Notes under the pieces: generated by a model
The model's database searches: none
Told to the model about the DNA's origin: nothing
The model's input: the letters and a program-made list of their open reading frames with translations, nothing else
Shown: piece after piece, positions 60,302-64,000 of the stretch
How the letters are laid out: each line of letters opens with the position of its first letter
Position numbering within the stretch: position 1 is the first letter of the stretch
NCBI GenBank assembly: GCA_025504975.1
Contig: JANUWI010000003.1
Span: 3,286,001-3,350,000, forward strand
Origin: Plenodomus lindquistii
Lineage: Eukaryota > Ascomycota > Dothideomycetes > Pleosporales > Leptosphaeriaceae
Direction: 5' to 3'
DNA: 64,000 nucleotides
Position numbers and translations under genes: made by a program

Positions 60302-62916
60302 TAGTAATATACTTTATAGATAAATAGTCTATATAGATAAGTAGTTTACTTTTACTAAAACTCTACTAAAACTATATATACCTACGTAATGTTCTACTAA
60401 TAATACTAGATAGAACTTTTTAATAAAGCTTAGATATAGCTTACGTTATAGGTTTTAAAATAAAATGTAAATTTTTTTTTATAACGCGCTATAGCTATTT
60501 ATAACGTTTTCTATACTACTTTATATTAAAAACGCGCTAGTTAACCTCTATATAAAAATTATATACTTAATTTAAAAAAACTAAATAAAAATAAAGAAAA
60601 AGTAATTATTTAGTATATATTTAAGCTATATACGTAAAAATTTCTTTTAAAGCTTATAGCTATAGTAGATATAGCTAATTTATTATATAATAAATATAAT
60701 CTAGACTATATTAGTATAAACTAGCCTAGTACGTTTATTAAACGCTACTTTAAATTTAAAGTAAAGTTTAATTGCAAGTATAACTATAAAAAAGCTCTGT
60801 ATAAAAATTTAAAAGTTATTAAAATTTAGTTTAAACTAGTAGCTAATATAAAAAAAAAGTATAGTATCTAGAATAAAAATATATATAACTTTAATAAAAT
60901 AGGTTTTATAATAGGCTAGATATTAATAAAAGTAGTTATTATAGCTTTAGAGTATTAAAAATAACTAAAAGCAGTCTAGTAGAGTAACTAGAAGTAAATA
61001 ATAGTTATCTAGAGAATTAATGCAATAAAATAGGCTATTCTACTCTTTATTATTTTTAAAGGCTACTACTACTTTTTAGCCTAGTATAAAAAGAACAGCC
61101 TGCCTAGAAATTAGATTATTATAGTTTTTAAAAATAGCTAGATAATTAATAAGCTTAGATATTAGTAGCTAGAGTATTTTAATACCTATACTAAAACGTA
61201 TACTGTTAGAGAGTACTAGCTACTTATTATTAATAGCTATAAAAGCTATAACTTGCTTAAATTCTAGTAATACTATAGAAAAAAAAAGATTATTATTATA
61301 TATATACTTTTTTACTTATTACACTTTCTCTAGCTATTTAATATAGGTTATTTTATTTTTTTAAAGTAGGCGTATAGCTGCTAAGCTACGTTAGGAAATT
61401 CTATTGTATAGTAAATTAAGTAAGTAGATAGAAAGTAACGTAAATAGCTAGTAATTAACGTAAATTACTAATTTACTACTTTTACTCTACAAGGCCTTTT
61501 TTCACGTAGTTCACTAGTAATTTACTAGTAAATGGCGTAAGTAACGTGAATTACTTTAAGTACTATTTTTACTTAATTTACCTTGCTTACCTCGCTTACC
61601 TCCTAGACCCCTGCTAGTTTAAAATAAAAAAGAACTTTACTTTTTTAAACTCTTTTAAATTATATAATAACGTACGCAATTAATATAATAATATAATAGA
61701 AGTTTCTAAATACTAAAATATTACCTTTATAGGCTTAGCGCGAAAAAAAAATATAGTTTTATTATCTATTTAAACTATTAGCAGCCCCTGCAAATTATTT
61801 TTAAGCGAGGAACATTAAAGCTTTTTAGTAAATAATTAATAACTATAGAACGGCTAGGCCTAAAATAGTAATTTTTTAACTAGGTTATAGCTAGACGTTT
61901 ATTCTATATTATTAGAATTTTAATTGCCTGATTAGGACTAGTTTTAATTTTTTATAGTGTTTGACGTTCGTGGGGTCAATGGGGTGAGCAAGGTAAATAA
62001 AGTAAATCAAGCCATTTACGTTAGCTACACTACTCAAGTCTTTTCCTAGTTATTTACTAGTAATTCAACTCATTTACAATGCGCTTGGTAAATGACTAGA
62101 ATGCTATAAAAAGTTTTTTTCTAATGTAAAAAGCTTATACGTAACTATATTATATATATTATAAAATTTAAATTTCTACTTTACTTTATACACGCTTATA
62201 AAGCTGTAATAACTTCTAGTAATATCTAAAAAAGGTTTTAAAGTACTAGACTAGTTCTATATAACCTAGAGTTAGTTATATTATACTTTAAAGTCTAGTT
62301 ACGCACTCTATTACTACTTTTTATTAATAATAAACTCTAGTAGTTATAAACTTTAAATAATACTTTTAAACTAGAGTTATAATTAATGTTTATAAAGGTA
62401 AAAATTTAGAGGTATATAAATAGTTTACTAACTTCTATAGTTAAAGCCTTTAAAAAAGTATTAAAAAAGGCTGTAATTATCGCGTATAAGCTAGTATTAG
62501 TGTAAAAAAAAATTACTAAGCTTTAAACTACTAATAAAGCTACTACGCGTTATAAATTATATAAAAAAAAGTAGGTTTAGTATAAAAGTAACTTTATAGC
62601 TAAAAAAAGCCTATATTTAACTACTCTAAAAAAGTTCAAAGCGCGTAGTAATAGAAAAAAGGTAAAAAAAAAAAAATAGGCTAGTAAAAGCTATAAATAG
62701 GTATAATACTATATATAGTACTATAAAATAGAGTATAATTTATAAACGTATAAAAGTAAAGTAGAAATAGTTATAGAATAGTATTTAGACTAGTTTTATA
62801 CTATATAGCGCTATATTATACTACTTTAAACTAAAATAGAGTATAGTTTTAGTAGAGTTTTAGTAAAAGTAGACTATTTATCTATATAAACTACTTATCT
62901 ATAAAGTATATTACTA
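60302..62916 (+). mobile_element. Fot1/Pogo-like DNA transposon, second family, with nested insert
   Basis: Inverted repeats of 75 bp (60302-60376 and 62842-62916) with flanking TA at 60300-60301 and 62917-62918. Plus-strand transposase relics: a WNKNIYNFN.IGFIIG-like block near 60865-60940; then NWKQIIVI.RINAI, FIIFKGYYYF and IPRN-type text; an LLIINSYKSYN block near 61220-61260, where the catalytic Asp appears changed to Asn; and C-terminal text near 62140-62260. The transposase is interrupted by a roughly 0.75-kb RIP-poor segment. Without it the element is about 1.87 kb, the usual Fot1 size. Confidence 0.85.
61378..62130. mobile_element. Small RIP-poor insert, possible non-autonomous element
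   Basis: It sits inside the transposase of the Fot1-like element. Compared with its surroundings it keeps CpA, TpG and CpG, most clearly at 61440-61620 and 61930-62100, while its centre is AT-rich. The two GC-richer arms are partly inverted copies: TTACCTTGCTTACC-type text with CCCC at 61578-61611 against GGGG...GAGCAAGGTAAATAA at 61972-62000. GTAAAT and ACTAGTAA words recur in both. This resembles the subterminal arms of a MITE or hAT-like element. The borders are approximate and no target duplication was resolved. Confidence 0.5.
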
Positions 62917-62965
62917 TATTTTCTAAAATCTTTTTTTAAAAAATATCTAAACTAGGTTATACTAT

Positions 62966-63160
62966 TATAGTAGAAATATATAGTATAAAAGTTTAAATAG
63001 CTTTTAGAAAGGTTACGTAGATAGAGCAGAACTAATAAATAGCTATCTAAAGTTCTATTAGAAATAGAAGAGACTTTTTTTTTAGTTATTTTATAACTTA
63101 CTTTTTACTAATTTAGTATTAAGCCTTCTGTACTAGAGTAAAGTATAGTTATCCTCTATA
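62966..63160 (+). repeat. 5' LTR of the second Gypsy-type copy
   Basis: 195 bp, TATAG...CTATA ends. Followed by the same AAAGTAACTAAAAAG internal start found next to the 46752 LTR. Confidence 0.9.
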
Positions 63161-64000
63161 AAAGTAACTAAAAAGTAATTAAAACTATTAGTTTTTATTT
63201 TTAGAATAGCTATAAGCATCTATTACGTGTCTAAATTATTACTTTTATAATTTAAAAATCTAGAGAGTAGTAGAAGATTTAGTAAGCTAAGTTTAGTAAC
63301 TAGTAATATAATAAGTAGTAAATAAAAAGATATTAGTACACCTCTAAAGCTTTTATATTCTAGAAAATTAATAGAGGTATAAGTTTTTTTTAGTAAAGCT
63401 ATTATAGTTATATAGGTATAGGCTCTAGCTAGTAATAATAAAATTATTCTAAATATAGCTTAGTAGTAAGTAAAATAAAATTAAGCTGTAAAATCTAAAA
63501 GGTATTTAGAATAAAGTAGTAATTAGAGGCTAAAGCTAGAAAAATAATTATAATATAGTCTAAAAGACTAGTATAAATATATTATATAAAGATTTATTAA
63601 AAAGAGTATAATTTATTTTTTATTTTTCTAGTACTATTTATAGCCTAATTTATTTTTAAAGCTATAAAAGATATACTTTTTATTTTTTTATAAGTAATAG
63701 TACTCTGCCTACTTTTTTAATACTTTATTTTTATAATAGCTAATTAGAAACTAATTTTTAAAACTAATACTAAATTAGTAGCTATTTTTCTAGGTCTAGA
63801 ATCTATTTAGAGATCTAATACACTAATAATAGATACTAGAGACTCTAGAGTTACTACTTTTAAATAGTTTCTAATACTTCTAGAGTTAAAGGGACTAACT
63901 AGTAATTATCTAAAGCTAAAGAAGCTAAAAAAATAGGATTTATTAAGTAGTAAAAATAAGCTATACTAATTTTTTCTAAAAAAGCTTTAGCTACGCTCTA
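62966..64000 (+). mobile_element. Second copy of the 195-bp-LTR Gypsy-type element (5' end, cut by window)
   Basis: The LTR at 62966-63160 is again exactly 195 bp and is the inverted counterpart of 46752-46946. From 63161 to the window end the sequence is the reverse complement of the DNA left of 46752 (down to about 45900), so this is the 5' part of the same family in opposite orientation. The rest lies beyond the window. Confidence 0.88.

Larger units (their letters stand above)
33895..64000. repeat. AT-rich, RIP-mutated transposon block
   Basis: From about 33895 to the window end the DNA is extremely AT-rich. CpA and TpG are nearly absent and TpA is abundant; remaining C is mostly in CpT and G in ApG, with occasional CpG. 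No long ORF survives on either strand, while transposase and reverse-transcriptase relics can still be read through many stops. This is the expected result of C-to-T change at CpA on both strands (RIP) in duplicated DNA. The border to normal DNA is sharp. Nested elements are listed separately. Confidence 0.92.

Noticed and set aside
33895..64000. AT-rich block as mitochondrial DNA or a centromere
   Set aside because: Relics of nuclear transposons with CpA-to-TpA decay explain the composition; no mitochondrial genes are present. A centromeric position cannot be tested from this window.
1..64000. CRISPR arrays, tRNA or rRNA genes
   Set aside because: No regularly spaced repeats, cloverleaf with A/B boxes or rRNA segments were recognised by eye; a covariance-model scan would be needed to be certain about tRNAs.

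Overview
This window looks like nuclear DNA of a filamentous ascomycete, most likely a Dothideomycete. The genes are intron-poor, with 46-90 nt introns carrying GT...AG ends and CTAAC-like branch points. Proteins match fungal versions of housekeeping families. The right half is an AT-rich block with the signature of repeat-induced point mutation (RIP). Genus or species cannot be named from the sequence alone.

Region 1 (1 to about 33.9 kb) is a normal-GC, gene-dense euchromatic segment with 16 supportable protein genes and one probable relic. In order: RPL3 (3' end), SDH1, a Cys-rich putative zinc protein (-), an ELMO/CED-12 protein, a low-complexity fungal protein of unknown function, CCT4 (-), RPT1, a DUF2985-type membrane protein (-), an exopolyphosphatase, an Nbl1/Borealin-like protein (-), RPN10, TRS23/TRAPPC4 (-), a tandem-UBC E2-like protein, an ERG26-like sterol dehydrogenase, an E3D/HECT_2-type protein (-), a frameshifted relic (-) and an alpha/beta hydrolase. 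Gene models were built by joining reading frames across introns, and each joined length is a multiple of three. Many genes are divergent pairs with short shared promoters: CCT4/RPT1, NBL1/RPN10, TRS23/E2 and zinc protein/ELMO. Four genes belong to ubiquitin-proteasome biology: two 19S subunits, an E2-like protein and an E3-like protein. They are not adjacent and I see no evidence that they form a functional cluster.

Region 2 (about 33.9 to 64 kb, continuing past the window) is an AT-rich, gene-free block. CpA and TpG are almost absent, TpA is in excess and no long ORF survives. It is a nest of mutated transposons. (a) A Copia-like remnant lies near 34.7-36 kb. (b) Two copies of a Fot1/Pogo-like DNA transposon with 62-bp terminal inverted repeats and TA target duplications lie at 36562-48038 and 52049-53882; the first is split by (c). 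(c) A complete Ty3/Gypsy-type LTR retrotransposon lies at 37316-46946 (-) with 195-bp LTRs and a TTAG duplication; the second Fot1-like copy preserves the empty site. (d) A Ty3/Gypsy pol remnant without recognisable LTRs lies between the two Fot1-like copies. (e) A second Fot1-like family with 75-bp inverted repeats lies at 60302-62916 and itself contains a roughly 0.75-kb insert that is much less RIP-mutated. (f) The 5' end of another copy of the 195-bp-LTR element, in opposite orientation, starts at 62966 and runs off the window. The stretch from 53.9 to 60.3 kb is repeat-like but not classified.

The main points of interest are the resolvable nesting order, the RIP-poor insert, a TRS23 start codon that appears to be split by an intron, the double-UBC protein, and the abrupt border only about 165 bp after the last gene.
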